DNA of 64,000 nt from Bradyrhizobium sp. U87765 SZCCT0048 (GTDB taxonomy: Bacteria > Pseudomonadota > Alphaproteobacteria > Rhizobiales > Xanthobacteraceae): assembly GCF_018131225.1 (NCBI RefSeq), contig NZ_JAFCMM010000001.1, forward strand, positions 2,046,001 to 2,110,000. Reading direction: 5' to 3'. This document shows, piece after piece, positions 17,120 through 25,954 of the stretch (its first letter is position 1; every line of letters begins with the position of its first letter). A model generated the notes under the pieces. That model made no database searches. It was given only the letters and a program-made list of their open reading frames with translations, and had not been told where the DNA came from. The position numbers and the translations under genes were made by a program.

Positions 17120-18205
17120 TTGAACTTTCATCCGGGATCCATCGTCGCGTTCGGGCAATTCCTGAGCAAGGTCACCGATAACGTCCTCAACGGCACCCCT
17201 CTGCAGCACACCCTCGAAATGATCCGCGAGCAATTCGGCGCCTGTGCCGCCGTGCTCGCCATCGAAAAGGGAACCCACGCGAGCGAGATGACGTATGTCA
17301 TCGCCACACGCGACCCGACCGACTTCGCGGCGGGAGGTCAGGCCGACTCGGCCAAGGCCGACGGAGCGCGCCAGTTGTCCCATTTCTCAAACCAGTGCCA
17401 CGGCAAGTCGGCGACCTATCGGGGCGCCAATGAAAGCACGCGCTATACACTCTGGATGTTCAGGGAACGCAGCGAGACGAAATTCGACCAGGAAGAGAGC
17501 TCCGTCTGCGAGATCCTCGTCGCACAGCTCGCTCGAGGGCTGGAAATTGCCTGCCGCATGGGCACCAGCGAGGTCGAACGCATGGTCTTCTCGGACGTGA
17601 TGGACCGCCTCTATGTCGGCGTCGTCATTCTGGATCGCTCCGGCAAGGTTCTCCGCACTTCGCCAACGGCCAACCAGTTGCTGTCGGCCCGCGATGGGCT
17701 GCAAATCCTGACCAATCGCCTGCGGGCCGTCTGCAACAACGAAGACAAACTGTTCCAGGCTGCGATCAAGGCAGCACTGCAGGGTGCCGCGAGCCAGGAA
17801 GCCACGATGACACGCGCGATCTCGCTGACGAAGCGCTCGGGATCACGCAATCTCGGCATCATCGTTCGACCGATCGTGGCCAAGGACAACGGCCTGAACG
17901 ACTCCGCGGTGGCCGTCTACATTCGTGACTCGGAAGCCAATCCCGAGGTCGAGAGCGAACTCGTCCGCCAGCTGTTCGATCTGACCCCGGCCGAGGCGGG
18001 CGTCGCCCGGCGCCTGACGGCAGGCTTGTCCCTTGAAGATGCGGCAAACTCGCTCGCCATCAGCCGCAACACGGCTCGCGCTCACTTGCGCTCGATCTTT
18101 TCGAAAAGCGGCATCACACGCCAGACCGAACTCGTCCGCCTCGTGCTCAACAGTGCCGTGGTTCTTGGTGAGCCCGCGCGCCAGGTCGCGCAACCGGCCA
18201 AATGA
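17120..18205 (+). CDS. LuxR-family transcriptional regulator, candidate master regulator of the island
   Basis: A 361-residue DNA-binding regulator starting with TTG at 17120 behind AAAGGGGGA. Residues 1-150 form a sensing region shared with the edge paralogue at 1-384. Residues about 152-270 look PAS-like (VGVVILDRSGKVLRTSPTAN). The C-terminal HTH spans about 286-345: LTPAEAGVARRLTAGLS, then the recognition helix in SRNTARAHLRSIFSKSG. No receiver domain or autoinducer-binding motif is seen, so it may sense a pathway metabolite. It stands alone between a terminator and a convergent operon. LuxR proteins bind about 20-bp palindromes, which fits the island motif; that link is inference. Confidence 0.88.
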   Translation: MNFHPGSIVAFGQFLSKVTDNVLNGTPLQHTLEMIREQFGACAAVLAIEKGTHASEMTYVIATRDPTDFAAGGQADSAKADGARQLSHFSNQCHGKSATYRGANESTRYTLWMFRERSETKFDQEESSVCEILVAQLARGLEIACRMGTSEVERMVFSDVMDRLYVGVVILDRSGKVLRTSPTANQLLSARDGLQILTNRLRAVCNNEDKLFQAAIKAALQGAASQEATMTRAISLTKRSGSRNLGIIVRPIVAKDNGLNDSAVAVYIRDSEANPEVESELVRQLFDLTPAEAGVARRLTAGLSLEDAANSLAISRNTARAHLRSIFSKSGITRQTELVRLVLNSAVVLGEPARQVAQPAK

Positions 18206-18210
18206 AAGAA

Positions 18211-18231
18211 TCACGTGGAAGGGGCACGTGA
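18211..18231. terminator. Inverted repeat between convergent genes
   Basis: TCACGTG (18211-18217) and CACGTGA (18225-18231) are exact complements with a 7-nt loop, just after the LuxR stop. There is no T-run; a modest terminator at best. Confidence 0.4.
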
Positions 18232-18320
18232 AAGCAGCTCGGCAGTGGCGTTCCTGATATCAGTACGCCGCTGCACCGGCTGAGATCGGCCAGTGCAGTC
18301 CGGCCGACTGAATCACAAGT

Positions 18321-19442
18321 TCAGAACAGTGTCTCGAGGTGCGCCTTGGTGTAGCCGACGCCGTCATGGACACGCCCGTCCCTGACCCGGCACGGCCAAT
18401 TCGGATCAGCAAGCAACGCCCGGCCGACGGCAAGGATGTCGAAATCGCCGCGCATCAGCGGCTTTTCCAGCACCTCGAGCGAGGTCGCCTGTGCCTCGTT
18501 GAGGCCTGCCCGATCGAGGCCCGCGCCGCCGACGGCGATCACCGGCAATCCCGTCAGCTTCCTGGTCCAGCCGGCCAACGTCAAATCACCCTCGTCGGGG
18601 AAACCGGGCTCCCAGAAACGCCGCGTCGAACAATGCAGGATGGATACCCCCGCATCGACCAGCGGCTCCAGCACCTCGGCAAGTTCGGTCGGCGTGTCAG
18701 CCAGCCGCGCCTTGTAGTCCTGCTGCTTCCACTGCGAGTAACGGAAGGAAATGGGGAAGTCGCTGCCGACCCGCGCACGCATGGCTTCGACCACCTCGAC
18801 GGCAAGCCGCGTTCGCTGGCGGCGATCGCCGCCATAGCGATCATGACGCCGGTTGGTTGCAGCCCAGAAGAATTCGTCGATGAGATAGCCATGAGCACCG
18901 TGGATCTCGACACCGTCGAAGCCCAGTCTCCTGGCTGCGTCAGCGGCATCCGCATAGGCGCTAACCACCTGCTCGATATCCGCCTCGGTCATCGCCCTGG
19001 TCGGCTCCGGATAGCCGGTAAAGGCGTTGAGATTTTCCGACGGCCCAGCACCCGGAATACCGCGCTGCGGCGGCATCGACGACTGGCGAAAGCTGCCGCT
19101 GTGCCACAGCTGCGGAAAGATCTTGCCATCGGCCGCGTGCACCGCCGCCAAAACCCTGGTCCAGCCATCCAATGCGGGACCGGCGAAGAACGGCACGCCC
19201 TCATAGCTGGCGGCCGTCGGATGACCGATATAGGTGCCTTCGCTGATGATCAGCCCGACGCCACCGGCCGCCCGCCGCGCGTAGTAAGCCGCCACATCGT
19301 CGTGCGGGATGCCGTCCGGACAAAAGTAGCGCGACATCGGCGCCATCGCGATGCGGTTCTGCAGCGCGAGCGGGCCAACCCTGACCGGCTCGAACAACCG
19401 CTCGTTCACCCGGCGATCAGCGCACGCGGTTTCCACGGACAT
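18321..19442 (-). CDS. NADH:flavin oxidoreductase, Old Yellow Enzyme family
   Basis: A 373-residue FMN-dependent TIM-barrel enzyme. The ATG at 19442 has AAAGGAAA just upstream and overlaps the preceding SnoaL gene by 26 nt; an ATG at 19466 is possible. LFEPVRVGPLALQNRIAMAPMSR is split-typical of the family (seen in parts as LQNRIAMAPM), with the substrate/FMN motifs FDGVEIHGAHGYLIDEFF and NRRHDRYGG, and a late VGRALLADPNWP. OYE proteins reduce or isomerise C=C bonds of enones or dienoyl-CoA compounds. Last gene of the six-gene IpdF/EchA20/IpdC operon, so it likely reduces a ring or enoyl-CoA double bond. Confidence 0.9.
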   Translation of the reverse strand: MSVETACADRRVNERLFEPVRVGPLALQNRIAMAPMSRYFCPDGIPHDDVAAYYARRAAGGVGLIISEGTYIGHPTAASYEGVPFFAGPALDGWTRVLAAVHAADGKIFPQLWHSGSFRQSSMPPQRGIPGAGPSENLNAFTGYPEPTRAMTEADIEQVVSAYADAADAARRLGFDGVEIHGAHGYLIDEFFWAATNRRHDRYGGDRRQRTRLAVEVVEAMRARVGSDFPISFRYSQWKQQDYKARLADTPTELAEVLEPLVDAGVSILHCSTRRFWEPGFPDEGDLTLAGWTRKLTGLPVIAVGGAGLDRAGLNEAQATSLEVLEKPLMRGDFDILAVGRALLADPNWPCRVRDGRVHDGVGYTKAHLETLF

Positions 19443-20037
19443 TATTTCCTTTGCGCATGGCTTCAATGAATCCTTCGAGCGGAGCGGGCGCCGGCAGCGC
19501 CTCCTCCGACGGGCCCGATCGCGCCCAGAACTCCTTCCACGACGGAAACAGTTCGTGGAAGGAACCTTGATAGGGCTCTCGGCCCGGCCAGCGCATCTTG
19601 CGCGCGCCCACAGGCGGCTTGTTCAGATCAGTCGCATACCAATAGAGCGGCTGTCGCCGCCGGAAATACCACCGGCCATCGATCCGCTCATAGCGGTCGT
19701 AGTACATCATCTGCATGATGACCCACTCGGCGCCGCACTCATGCTCGTTCTTGGAGTAGACGATACCGATCGCGTTGTTCGCATCGACAAATTCGATGAT
19801 GGTCGAGCCGACATGGTGGGACGTGCCATCGAACTGGTTGCGCATCGTGTCGTCGAGCCAATTGCGCAATTCCCGCCGGCCGGACCTGCCATCGCCGACC
19901 TTGACGTCTTCCGGAAAAAGGTTCGCCATGGCGTCCATGTCCCGCATGTCGAGCGCCAGCGAATATTTGGAAATCAGCTGACGGATTTCATCGCGAGACT
20001 CGATCCGGTCCAGCCGCGCGAGAATATCAGCCTGCAT
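19417..20037 (-). CDS. SnoaL-like (NTF2-fold) protein
   Basis: A 206-residue cone-fold protein. It opens ILARLDRIESRDEIRQLISKYSLALD, the usual first helices of SnoaL_4/NTF2-like proteins, and has the YDRYERIDGRWYFRRR strand. Such proteins are isomerases, dehydratases or binding partners; the exact role is unknown. ATG at 20037 is used; a TTG at 20079 with a stronger GGGAGG site is in frame and would add 14 residues. A longer than usual C-terminal tail (about 50 residues) reaches into the OYE gene start. Confidence 0.8.
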   Translation of the reverse strand: MQADILARLDRIESRDEIRQLISKYSLALDMRDMDAMANLFPEDVKVGDGRSGRRELRNWLDDTMRNQFDGTSHHVGSTIIEFVDANNAIGIVYSKNEHECGAEWVIMQMMYYDRYERIDGRWYFRRRQPLYWYATDLNKPPVGARKMRWPGREPYQGSFHELFPSWKEFWARSGPSEEALPAPAPLEGFIEAMRKGNNVRGNRVR

Positions 20038-20120
20038 GTCGCCTGATTGCTTCAAGCTGCTTTCCAAACCACTCTCCAAGTCATCCTCCCATCCGCGAAG
20101 TCGCCGCGCGCGATGCCGTC

Positions 20121-20579
20121 TCAGAAGTAGTAGCGCCCGAGAATATCGGCCACACAGCCGGGCTTGGCGTTGCCTTCGATCTCGATCGTCACCCGCACCG
20201 TTGTCTGGACGGCGTTGCCATCCATCGGCTCGGCGTTGATGAGTTCGCCCACCGCGCGAACCCGCGAGCCGACCGGCACCGGCGCCGGAAAGCGCAGCCG
20301 ATCGGTCCCGTAGTTGATCCCCATCTTCATGCCTTCGGCCCTGAACAGATCGGGCAGGAACATGTTGATCAGCGAGAAGGTCAGGTAGCCATGCGCCACG
20401 GTGGCGCCAAAGGGGCCACTCCTGGCGCGCTCGGGATCGACATGGATCCACTGGAAGTCGCCTGTCGCCTTGGCGAAGGTATCGATGCGTTCCTGGTCGA
20501 TGGTCAGCCAGTCGCTTGCTCCGAGCTTCTGCCCGATGGCGGCGACGGCTTCCTGCGGCGAGGAGAAGACGAGGCCCAT
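20121..20579 (-). CDS. MaoC-like acyl-CoA hydratase/dehydratase
   Basis: A 152-residue hot-dog-fold protein. Asp41 and His46 of the hydratase-2 motif are present in ATGDFQWIHVDPERA, followed by GPFGATVAHGYLTFSL. It should add water to, or remove it from, an enoyl-CoA in the cytosol. The start ATG at 20579 lies 2 bp from the IpdF-like stop, so the genes are coupled. Within the operon it could provide the (R)-specific hydration step of a beta-oxidation turn. Confidence 0.9.
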   Translation of the reverse strand: MGLVFSSPQEAVAAIGQKLGASDWLTIDQERIDTFAKATGDFQWIHVDPERARSGPFGATVAHGYLTFSLINMFLPDLFRAEGMKMGINYGTDRLRFPAPVPVGSRVRAVGELINAEPMDGNAVQTTVRVTIEIEGNAKPGCVADILGRYYF

Positions 20580-20581
20580 CG

Positions 20582-21382
20582 TCAGGCTCTCTGGCTCGAG
20601 ACTGAAACGATTTCCCCGACCATGTAGCCGGCATAATCGCTGGCGAGGAACATCAGGACGTTGGCGATCTCCCACACTTCCGCCGCGCGACCGAAGGCCT
20701 CCTGGCTCGCCAGTGCGTCGAGCTGCTCCTGCGGCGACGCACGCTTGAGAAAATCGTGCATGGCGATGGAGGGCGAGACCGCATTGATGCGGATGCCATA
20801 TTCGGCAGCCTCGACTGCGGAGCAGCGCGTCAGTGCCATGACACCGGCCTTGGCGGCAGCATAGTGAGCCTGCCCCTTCTGGGCACGCCAGCCGAGCACG
20901 GACGCATTGTTCACAATCGCGCCACGGCCGCGCGGCATCATCTTCTTCAGGGCTGCGCGCGTCATTCGCATGGTGCCGGTCAGCGTGACATCGAGCACCA
21001 GGTTCCACTCCTGGTCGGTCATCTCGACGATCGGCTTGAGGCCACCGAGACCGGCATTGTTGATCAGCACGTCGATGCCGCCGAGCTTGTCCTCCGCCGC
21101 TTCGATCAGCGACTGGACCTGCTCCTCGCTGGTGACGTTGCAAATCTGGCTGTAGATTTCGACCGTTGCGGAATACTCACGCAACTTTTCCGCGGCTTCT
21201 GCCAGCCGACGCTCGTGGATGTCGGAGATCATGATCGCCCGACACCCCTCCTCGACGGCCTTGCGTGCGGCGGCAAATCCGATGCCGACGCCGGCTGCGG
21301 CGGTGATCAGCACCGAGCGCCCCTTGAGCAGCCCATGACCGTCGACATAGGGAGGAATGGGAATGGTTTTCGTGGCGTTCAT
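20582..21382 (-). CDS. IpdF-like SDR (hydroxy-hydrindanone-CoA dehydrogenase type)
   Basis: A 266-residue SDR with an unusual cofactor loop TAAAGVGIG (27-35), one residue longer than the classical one, after an N-terminal extension. Next come SDIHERRLAEAAEKL, NNAG at 108-111, Ser161, Tyr174 and Lys178. From memory, this pattern matches mycobacterial IpdF (Rv3559c), which oxidises the 5-hydroxyl of the HIP-CoA ring intermediate. Its neighbours here, EchA20-like and IpdC-like genes, support that reading. The substrate could still be another hydroxylated alicyclic CoA thioester. Confidence 0.85.
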   Translation of the reverse strand: MNATKTIPIPPYVDGHGLLKGRSVLITAAAGVGIGFAAARKAVEEGCRAIMISDIHERRLAEAAEKLREYSATVEIYSQICNVTSEEQVQSLIEAAEDKLGGIDVLINNAGLGGLKPIVEMTDQEWNLVLDVTLTGTMRMTRAALKKMMPRGRGAIVNNASVLGWRAQKGQAHYAAAKAGVMALTRCSAVEAAEYGIRINAVSPSIAMHDFLKRASPQEQLDALASQEAFGRAAEVWEIANVLMFLASDYAGYMVGEIVSVSSQRA

Positions 21383-21397
21383 GACTGGTGGTCCTGA

Positions 21398-22171
21398 TTA
21401 CTGCTCTGTCTTCTTTGCGGCGAAGTCCGCATCGCGCTTGGACACGAAAGCATCACGGGCTTCCTGCGATTCGGAGGTCAGGTAGGCCTGCGCCGTAAAA
21501 CCCTGCTCCCAGCGATATTTCTTCTCGAGGTCGCCGTCCTCGACGCCGTTCAGCGCCTCCTTCGCAAGCCTGATCATGATCGCGCTCTTGGCGGCGATCT
21601 TCGCGGCGAGTTCGAGCGCGGCCGCGCGCAACTCCTCGCGCGGAACGATCTTTTCGACCGCCCCCAGCCGATAGGCTTCCGCGGCATCGATCGGCTCACC
21701 GGTGAAATACATCTGGCGGACCTTCTGCACCGGAAACAGCCGCTGCAGATGCGCGCCGGCGCCGAGCGCACCGCGATCGACCTCGGGAACGCCGAATGTC
21801 GCATCGGGCGAGCAGATGATGATGTCGGCTGACCCGCAAATGCCGATGCCGCCACCCAGGATGTAGCCGTGAGCCGCGACGATCACCGGCTTCAGGCCGC
21901 GGTGCACCGCGCGGAACGTCTCCCAGTTGCCGGCATTGACCTCCGGGATGCGTCCCGGGTGCTGTTGCAACTCCTTGATGTCGACCCCCGCGCAGAATCC
22001 ACGGCCTTCGGCGCGAATGACGATGACGCGAACCTCCGGATCAGCGTTGAGCGCGTCGATCGCCTGGGACAGCTTGCGCCAGCCGATGCTGTCGAGGGCA
22101 TTGACCGGAGGGTTCTCGATCACCAGCTCGGCGACGCCGGCCTCGATCCTGGTCCAGAACTGATCGCTCAT
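21398..22171 (-). CDS. EchA20-like crotonase-family CoA hydrolase
   Basis: A 257-residue crotonase-fold protein with AAGGGAG ahead of the ATG at 22171. The oxyanion-hole segment is RAEGRGFCAGVDIKELQ and the second loop GGGIGICGSAD, then ATFGVPEVDRGALGAGAHL and, near the end, YRWEQGFTAQ. These segments resemble mycobacterial EchA20 (Rv3550) more than ordinary enoyl-CoA hydratases (recognised by memory). EchA20 hydrolytically opens the cyclopentanone D-ring of a HIP-derived diketone CoA ester. The same C-C cleavage of a cyclic beta-diketone is the best guess here. Confidence 0.85.
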   Translation of the reverse strand: MSDQFWTRIEAGVAELVIENPPVNALDSIGWRKLSQAIDALNADPEVRVIVIRAEGRGFCAGVDIKELQQHPGRIPEVNAGNWETFRAVHRGLKPVIVAAHGYILGGGIGICGSADIIICSPDATFGVPEVDRGALGAGAHLQRLFPVQKVRQMYFTGEPIDAAEAYRLGAVEKIVPREELRAAALELAAKIAAKSAIMIRLAKEALNGVEDGDLEKKYRWEQGFTAQAYLTSESQEARDAFVSKRDADFAAKKTEQ

Positions 22172-22182
22172 CTCACACTCCC

Positions 22183-23256
22183 TTAGGCCGCTGCAACGAG
22201 GGCCGAGGCCGACCTGAGCCGCACTGTGGCCTCCTGCACGATACGTGAAATCAAATCCTCGCAGCTTTCCAGCTTGCTGATCATCGCCGCGGCCTGCCCG
22301 CTCGGCAGCAGACCGGCATCCGCATCTCCCGCAACCACACCACGCTGGACCAGCGTCGGCAGGTTCGGGGCCATGACCGTCTGGGCAAAACTGTTGTCAC
22401 CGCTGGACATGACTTTCAGCCCGAGCTTGACCATGGCGATCGGTCCCAGGCCGGACTCCCTGCCCCACTGACGGGCATATTTCATGCTCATGGCGAGTCG
22501 AGCCGGCAGGCCCATGTTTTCGAGCCTCCTGATCTCGGCGTTCTCGATGAAACGCTGCGGCAGGCCGTCGACGGCCGTCGTGACACGGATGTCGGTGGGA
22601 TCGTTCGTCTTGAGATAGCGCTCCAGCGCCGAAAGCGGCACCGGCGAATCCCTGGTCATCAGAAAGCGCGTGCCCATGGCGATCCCGGCCGCGCCATACG
22701 ACAGCGCAGCGGCCAGCCCGCGTCCATCAAAGAAGCCGCCAGCGGCAACCACCGGCACCTTCACTGCGTCGAGCACCTGAGGCAACAGAATCGTCGTGGG
22801 CACGGCGCCGGTATGTCCACCGCCCTCCCCTCCTTGCACGGTGATGATATCGGCCCCGAGCTCAACCGCCTTGACGGCATGCTTGAGCGCGCCGACGGTC
22901 GGCATGCAGACAACACCGGCATCCTTGAGCCGTCTGATGGTCTTGGCGTCCGGCCCGCGGCCGTAGCTGACCGCCCTGACCTTGTGCCTGATCACCGCGG
23001 CGATGACTTCCTCGGCGTTCGGCTGGAACATGTGGAAGTTGACGCCAAAGGGGCGATCGGTCTTCGACTTGATCGCCTGCAGCTGGTTTTCCACGTCGCC
23101 CGACTCGGTGGTGGCGCCGGCAAAGAAGCCGAAGCCACCAGCGTTGCAGGTCGCCGCCGTCAGGTTCGCATCGGCCACCCAGCCCATCGCCGTCTGGACG
23201 ATGGGATAGCGACTGCCGAGGCGATCGCACAGGATCGTTTGCAGGGAACCGGGCAT
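22183..23256 (-). CDS. IpdC-like flavin oxidoreductase (nitronate monooxygenase family)
   Basis: A 357-residue FMN TIM-barrel protein of the 2-nitropropane dioxygenase family. Key parts are VQTAMGWVADANL, the phosphate-binding VQGGEGGGHTG (140-150), AAGGFFDGRGLAAAL and GIAMGTRFLMTRDS. Together with LPSGQAAAMI near the C-terminus they resemble mycobacterial IpdC (Rv3553), an NADH-dependent reductase needed for HIP degradation, rather than true nitronate monooxygenases. First gene of the operon 23256-18321; GGAAGG precedes its ATG and a palindrome lies 87 bp upstream. Confidence 0.87.
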   Translation of the reverse strand: MPGSLQTILCDRLGSRYPIVQTAMGWVADANLTAATCNAGGFGFFAGATTESGDVENQLQAIKSKTDRPFGVNFHMFQPNAEEVIAAVIRHKVRAVSYGRGPDAKTIRRLKDAGVVCMPTVGALKHAVKAVELGADIITVQGGEGGGHTGAVPTTILLPQVLDAVKVPVVAAGGFFDGRGLAAALSYGAAGIAMGTRFLMTRDSPVPLSALERYLKTNDPTDIRVTTAVDGLPQRFIENAEIRRLENMGLPARLAMSMKYARQWGRESGLGPIAMVKLGLKVMSSGDNSFAQTVMAPNLPTLVQRGVVAGDADAGLLPSGQAAAMISKLESCEDLISRIVQEATVRLRSASALVAAA

Positions 23257-23342
23257 CGTCGAACCTTCCGTCGTATCTTCCTGGGGCGCACCACCGATAT
23301 CGCGCCTGTCTCAATTCACATGATCTTCCGCGCAGGCCGGAA

Positions 23343-23361
23343 CATCGTCTGAATGAACTAA
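23343..23361. promoter_or_regulatory. Island palindrome 7 with -10-like box
   Basis: CATCGTCTGAATGAACTAA, strong half facing the IpdC-like operon (start 23256). On the reverse strand a TCATGT hexamer (23318-23323) follows after 19 bp, which would centre the palindrome near -42. Confidence 0.65.
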
Positions 23362-23382
23362 CATCTTTCTTGTGCCGCTTCT

Positions 23383-24150
23383 TCAGTAGAAGACGCGGCC
23401 GCCATTGACCATCAGCGTCTGTCCGGTGATGAACCGCGCATTGACACTCGACAGGAACACGGCGGCATTGGCGATATCTTCCGGCTCGCACAGTTCGCCG
23501 AGCGGAATGGCGTTCTTGGCCCGCTCGTAAGCGTCCCTGGGGATGCGCTGCATCGCCCGGGTGTTGGTCGGCCCCGGACAGATCGCATTGACGTTGACCT
23601 TGAACGGTCCGAGCTCGCGTGCGAGCGCGCGGGTGAAACCGAGGACGCCGGACTTGGCCGAAGCGTAGTCAACGGTCCCGATGTCGCCGTTCATGGCCGA
23701 GTCGGAGGAGATGCTGACGATCTTGCCGGCGCGTCGCTCGCGCATATCCTCGACCACCTGGCGGGTGCACATCAACGTCGTCATCAGCGACACGTTGATG
23801 ACGAACTGCAGTGTCTCGGGCTTGGCCTGCCAGAACTCGGAGTAATTTTCGCGCGCGGTTTGCCCGATGTTGTTGAGCAGGATGTCGACCGGCCCGAAGT
23901 CGCGCTTGATGGCGGCGAACGTCTCGACCACCTCGTCCTGCTTGGTCATGTCGCCGACGCGCGGAAACGCACGCACGCCAGACGCACGGACGAGTTCCAC
24001 GGTTTCAGCCAGCGCATCCGCCTCGCGGTCGAGCACGGCGACATCCGCTCCCTCCCGCGCATAGGCGAGTGCGGCCGCACGCCCAATGCCGTTTGCGGCA
24101 CCGGTCACGACGGCAATTTTCCCGGCAAATTGTCGATTGGATGTTGTCAT
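23383..24150 (-). CDS. SDR-family NAD(P)-dependent oxidoreductase
   Basis: A 255-residue SDR. The ATG at 24150 is preferred, with GGAGGAG 5 nt before it. TGAANGIG is at 16-23, NNIG at 93-96, Ser149, Tyr162 and Lys166 are in place; the DREAD stretch after strand two suggests NAD. It ends the operon 27096-23383 (ACAD, ACAD, SnoaL-like, SDR), which fits the 3-hydroxyacyl-CoA or ring-alcohol oxidation that follows dehydrogenation and hydration. Confidence 0.9.
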   Translation of the reverse strand: MTTSNRQFAGKIAVVTGAANGIGRAAALAYAREGADVAVLDREADALAETVELVRASGVRAFPRVGDMTKQDEVVETFAAIKRDFGPVDILLNNIGQTARENYSEFWQAKPETLQFVINVSLMTTLMCTRQVVEDMRERRAGKIVSISSDSAMNGDIGTVDYASAKSGVLGFTRALARELGPFKVNVNAICPGPTNTRAMQRIPRDAYERAKNAIPLGELCEPEDIANAAVFLSSVNARFITGQTLMVNGGRVFY

Positions 24151-24200
24151 TTGTCTCCTCCAGGCGGAACAGGACCGCTTACCTTTTTTTTGAAAACACA

Positions 24201-24737
24201 TCACCGATTGAAACGGCCAAGCAATGTCAGAACGCGATAGGACAGGTCATCCGGCCCCGGCCGCCAGGGCTGGCTGCCGGCGGCGAAGTCGCGATAGGCC
24301 TCGGGGTCCACCGGACGTTTGGTCGACCAGTCGAGCGTGATCGCGCGGCCGAGAAAGCGCCACTCGCCATTGTCGCGGCGATAACGATCGAGGCTGCGGC
24401 TGCCGGTGATCACTTCATAAGCGCCGGTGCCGGCCGTCCGATGGTAGTTGATCTTGTAGACCTCGCCCTCGGCACGATCGCCGTCGGTTTCGAAATTCAT
24501 GGTGACGGCGTAATGGGCGGTCGCCTCATAATTTGACAGCGCCTTCTCGACGAAGGCGACGTAGGCATCCGGGGCGCCGGAGAACATATCGCCGTGATCC
24601 TCGAACGCATCATCATGGTAGAGACTGCGCAGCAGGACGAAGTCGCGACGGTCGACTGCACGAGAATAGAGACTGACCAGCCGACGCAAGGCCTCGCGTG
24701 ACGCAAGCTCCCGTATATCGGGCTCGCGAATGCCCAT
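24201..24737 (-). CDS. SnoaL-like (NTF2-fold) protein
   Basis: A 178-residue protein with the cone-fold pattern ALRRLVSLYSRAVDRRDFVLLRSLY followed by HDDA, then SLDRYRRDNGEWRFLGRA. A GGAGGAG site precedes the ATG at 24737. SnoaL_4-type proteins often accompany steroid and terpene degradation genes, sometimes as isomerases such as ketosteroid isomerase; no catalytic set can be assigned here. Same operon as the ACAD pair (26-bp gap) and the SDR (50-bp gap). Confidence 0.8.
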   Translation of the reverse strand: MGIREPDIRELASREALRRLVSLYSRAVDRRDFVLLRSLYHDDAFEDHGDMFSGAPDAYVAFVEKALSNYEATAHYAVTMNFETDGDRAEGEVYKINYHRTAGTGAYEVITGSRSLDRYRRDNGEWRFLGRAITLDWSTKRPVDPEAYRDFAAGSQPWRPGPDDLSYRVLTLLGRFNR

Positions 24738-24763
24738 GCTGCTCTCCTCCCTCCGGTGACGTA

Positions 24764-25954
24764 TCAGCCAAGCTTGCCGCGTGGCTCCTTCGGCATGCCG
24801 AGCCCCTGTTCGGCAATGATGTTGAGCTGGATCTCATTGGTGCCGCCGTAGATCGTGTCGGCACGGCTGAACAGGAACAGCTGCTGAAGCCTCTCGCGGC
24901 GCGGATCGTCGCTCACGACATTGCCGTCGAGCGCGAGAACGTCCATGGCCAGCCGTCCGAGGTCGCGGTGCCAGTTCGACCAGTGATATTTGTAGCCCAG
25001 CGCCTCGCGGCGCGTGTCCGCCGTCTGATCCTCGCTCAGCACACGCATCGCGAGGTAGCGCATCGCGCGCAAGCCGACCCATGCGCGGGCAATGCGCTGG
25101 CGCAACGCCGGCGAATGAACGCCGCCGGTTTCCCGGGCGATCTCGACGATGAGTTCGAGCTCCTGCGCGAAGCTCATCTGCTGGCCGAGCGTGGAGATGC
25201 CACGTTCGAAGCCCAGCAGCGCCATGGCGATCGCCCAGCCGTCGCCCGGCCGGCCGACGACGTCGCCGGCCGCTGCACGGGCGCCGTCGAAGAACACGGA
25301 GTTGAATTCACTGCCGCCGCCGATCTGGCGGATCGGATGAATGTCGACGCCCGGCTGGTCGAGCCGCATCAACAGGAAGATCAGCCCGTTGCGCCCGACC
25401 GAACCTTCCTCGCAACGCGCGATGACAAAAATCCAGTCGGAGAGATGCGCAAGCGAGGTCCACACCTTCTGACCGGAGACGACCCATTCTCCGGTGTCCG
25501 GATCTAGTCGTGCACGGGTGCGGATGCCACCGAGATCGGAGCCAGCGCCAGGCTCGGAATAGCCCTGGCACCAGAATTCCGTGCCGTTGCGGATACCGGG
25601 CAGGAAACGCTTCTTCTGGTCCTCAGTGCCAAAGGCGATCAGGGTCGGTCCGATGAGACCTTCACCGATATGGCCCATGCGGCCCGGTCCACCGGCGCGG
25701 CCATACTCTTCCTGGAACACCACCTGTTCGGCGACAGACAAGGCGCGTCCACCGTAGGCGGCAGGCCATCCCGGGCAGGTCCAGCGACCTGCGGCGAGCT
25801 CACGCTCCCACGCCTTGCGAAGCTCGGGCAGAGCATCGCCCTCTCCCGAGCCACCGCGAAATTTCAGTTGCGCATACTCGCCACTGAGGTGAGCGGCCAT
25901 CCACTCCGCCACCTCACGGCGAAAGGCGGCAAGATCGCTGCCGGGCGCGGTCAT
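24764..25954 (-). CDS. Acyl-CoA dehydrogenase, subunit of a heteromeric pair
   Basis: A 396-residue FAD-dependent ACAD: CQGYSEPGAGSDLGGIRTRA is the FAD/substrate motif, GFERGISTLGQQ follows, and YGGTNEIQLNIIAEQGLG closes the protein. The start overlaps the stop of the next ACAD (ATGA, 4 nt), the hallmark of obligate alpha2beta2 ACADs such as the FadE pairs of steroid degraders. It should desaturate a bulky acyl-CoA at C2-C3 and pass electrons to ETF. Which partner holds the catalytic base needs structural alignment. Confidence 0.92.
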   Translation of the reverse strand: MTAPGSDLAAFRREVAEWMAAHLSGEYAQLKFRGGSGEGDALPELRKAWERELAAGRWTCPGWPAAYGGRALSVAEQVVFQEEYGRAGGPGRMGHIGEGLIGPTLIAFGTEDQKKRFLPGIRNGTEFWCQGYSEPGAGSDLGGIRTRARLDPDTGEWVVSGQKVWTSLAHLSDWIFVIARCEEGSVGRNGLIFLLMRLDQPGVDIHPIRQIGGGSEFNSVFFDGARAAAGDVVGRPGDGWAIAMALLGFERGISTLGQQMSFAQELELIVEIARETGGVHSPALRQRIARAWVGLRAMRYLAMRVLSEDQTADTRREALGYKYHWSNWHRDLGRLAMDVLALDGNVVSDDPRRERLQQLFLFSRADTIYGGTNEIQLNIIAEQGLGMPKEPRGKLG

